Shown: positions 5,602 to 5,859 of the stretch, one piece after another | Layout of the letters: the number at the start of each line of letters is the position of its first letter | How positions within the stretch are numbered: the first letter of the stretch is position 1 | Assembly: GCA_947176515.1 (NCBI GenBank) | Contig: CAMWQZ010000098.1 | Location: 1-5,859 of the forward strand | DNA from: an uncultured Bacteroidales bacterium | GTDB lineage: Bacteria; Bacteroidota; Bacteroidia; Bacteroidales; Muribaculaceae | Direction: 5' to 3' | DNA: 5,859 nucleotides | Notes under the pieces: model-generated | What the model was told of the DNA's origin: nothing | Seen by the model: only the letters and a program-made list of their open reading frames with translations | The model's database searches: none | Program-made: the position numbers and the translations under genes

Positions 5602-5859
5602 TTAGATGTTTTTAAGGTCGCCTAACGGATATTTTTCAAACATGTTTGCAGCCATCCATTCATTTGACTGTACTGGTGTTAGCTTCCATCCAGAGTTACA
5701 TGTTGAAACGATTTCGACTACAGATGTGCCTTTTTTTGCAATTGCGTTTTCGAAAGCGTGCTGTATGGCTTTCTTAGCTTTTCTTACTGCGCCGGGGGTA
5801 TGTACTGACTGACGGCTAACATAGCAAGTGCCGTCGAGTTGAGCCAAGATGTCCGACAT
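5602..5859 (-). CDS. korB: 2-oxoacid:ferredoxin oxidoreductase, TPP-binding beta subunit (C-terminal 85 residues, cut by window edge)
   Basis: The visible 85 residues fit the C-terminal part of the TPP-binding beta subunit. They include TCYVSRQSVHTPGAVRKAKK at 11-30, then a helix, and the family-typical EIVSTCNSGW at 49-58, ending in FEKYPLGDLKNI. The upstream part carrying the TPP-binding GDG motif and the CxxC iron-sulfur ligands is beyond the right edge. The methionine codon at 5857-5859 falls exactly at the edge and is almost certainly internal, because this region is never the N-terminus in the family. The gene reads out of the window and is followed after 3 bp by the gamma subunit. The beta subunit binds TPP and the [4Fe-4S] cluster that passes electrons towards ferredoxin. 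The alpha subunit would be expected further upstream, outside the window. Confidence 0.88.
   Translation of the reverse strand: MSDILAQLDGTCYVSRQSVHTPGAVRKAKKAIQHAFENAIAKKGTSVVEIVSTCNSGWKLTPVQSNEWMAANMFEKYPLGDLKNI

Noticed and set aside
5731..5737. Run of seven T (A7 on the coding strand) in the Kor beta subunit as a programmed slippage site
   Set aside because: It encodes the Lys-Lys of a family-typical AKKGTS segment; the frame continues normally to the expected C-terminus.
5606..5812. Plus-strand 68-codon open frame opposite the Kor beta subunit
   Set aside because: It is the reverse reading of conserved beta-subunit codons, with no supporting signal.

Overview
This window looks like an ordinary chromosomal stretch from an anaerobic member of the Bacteroidota, most likely order Bacteroidales (possibly Muribaculaceae-like; the family is a guess). 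Three things point there. There is a lipoprotein version of the Omp85 protein TamA (TamL), a form characteristic of this phylum. There is a ferredoxin-dependent 2-oxoacid oxidoreductase operon of anaerobic type. Gene starts lack Shine-Dalgarno sequences, and several are preceded by the Bacteroides-type promoter (-33 TTTG, 19-21 bases, -7 TAnnTTTG).

Layout, left to right. Positions 1-319 (minus) hold the first 106 residues of a HAD-family phosphatase of the phosphoglycolate phosphatase type, cut by the window edge. Seventeen bases upstream of it (337-2709, minus) ends TamL, a 790-residue outer-membrane lipoprotein with periplasmic POTRA-like domains and a C-terminal beta barrel. A 124-bp divergent intergenic region (2710-2833) separates TamL from a plus-strand DUF2156 protein (2834-3814), a GNAT-fold family related to the phosphatidylglycerol lysyltransferase catalytic domain. 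Its stop lies 5 bp from the stop of a convergent minus-strand lipid kinase of the diacylglycerol kinase/YegS family (3820-4800). A 264-bp intergenic region (4801-5064) contains the kinase promoter, an unexplained plus-strand promoter-like motif and a GC-rich hairpin. The right end (5065-5859, minus) holds the end of a 2-oxoacid:ferredoxin oxidoreductase operon: the last 85 residues of the TPP-binding beta subunit and the complete gamma subunit, 3 bp apart.

The genes do not form one pathway. TamL and the lipid kinase both touch the envelope, and the DUF2156 family is distantly linked to lipid aminoacylation, so a loose envelope theme can be drawn, but the promoters suggest separate transcription units. 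The Kor subunits belong to central carbon metabolism, with reduced ferredoxin coupled to 2-oxoglutarate/succinyl-CoA interconversion.

I found no mobile element, CRISPR array, tRNA, rRNA or clear novel system. The observations most worth a second look are promoter-level: -7 boxes that end almost on the start codon of two genes (predicted leaderless or near-leaderless mRNAs), an A9 homopolymer inside the kinase promoter spacer, and a hairpin with a promoter-like motif pointing antisense into the kor operon.
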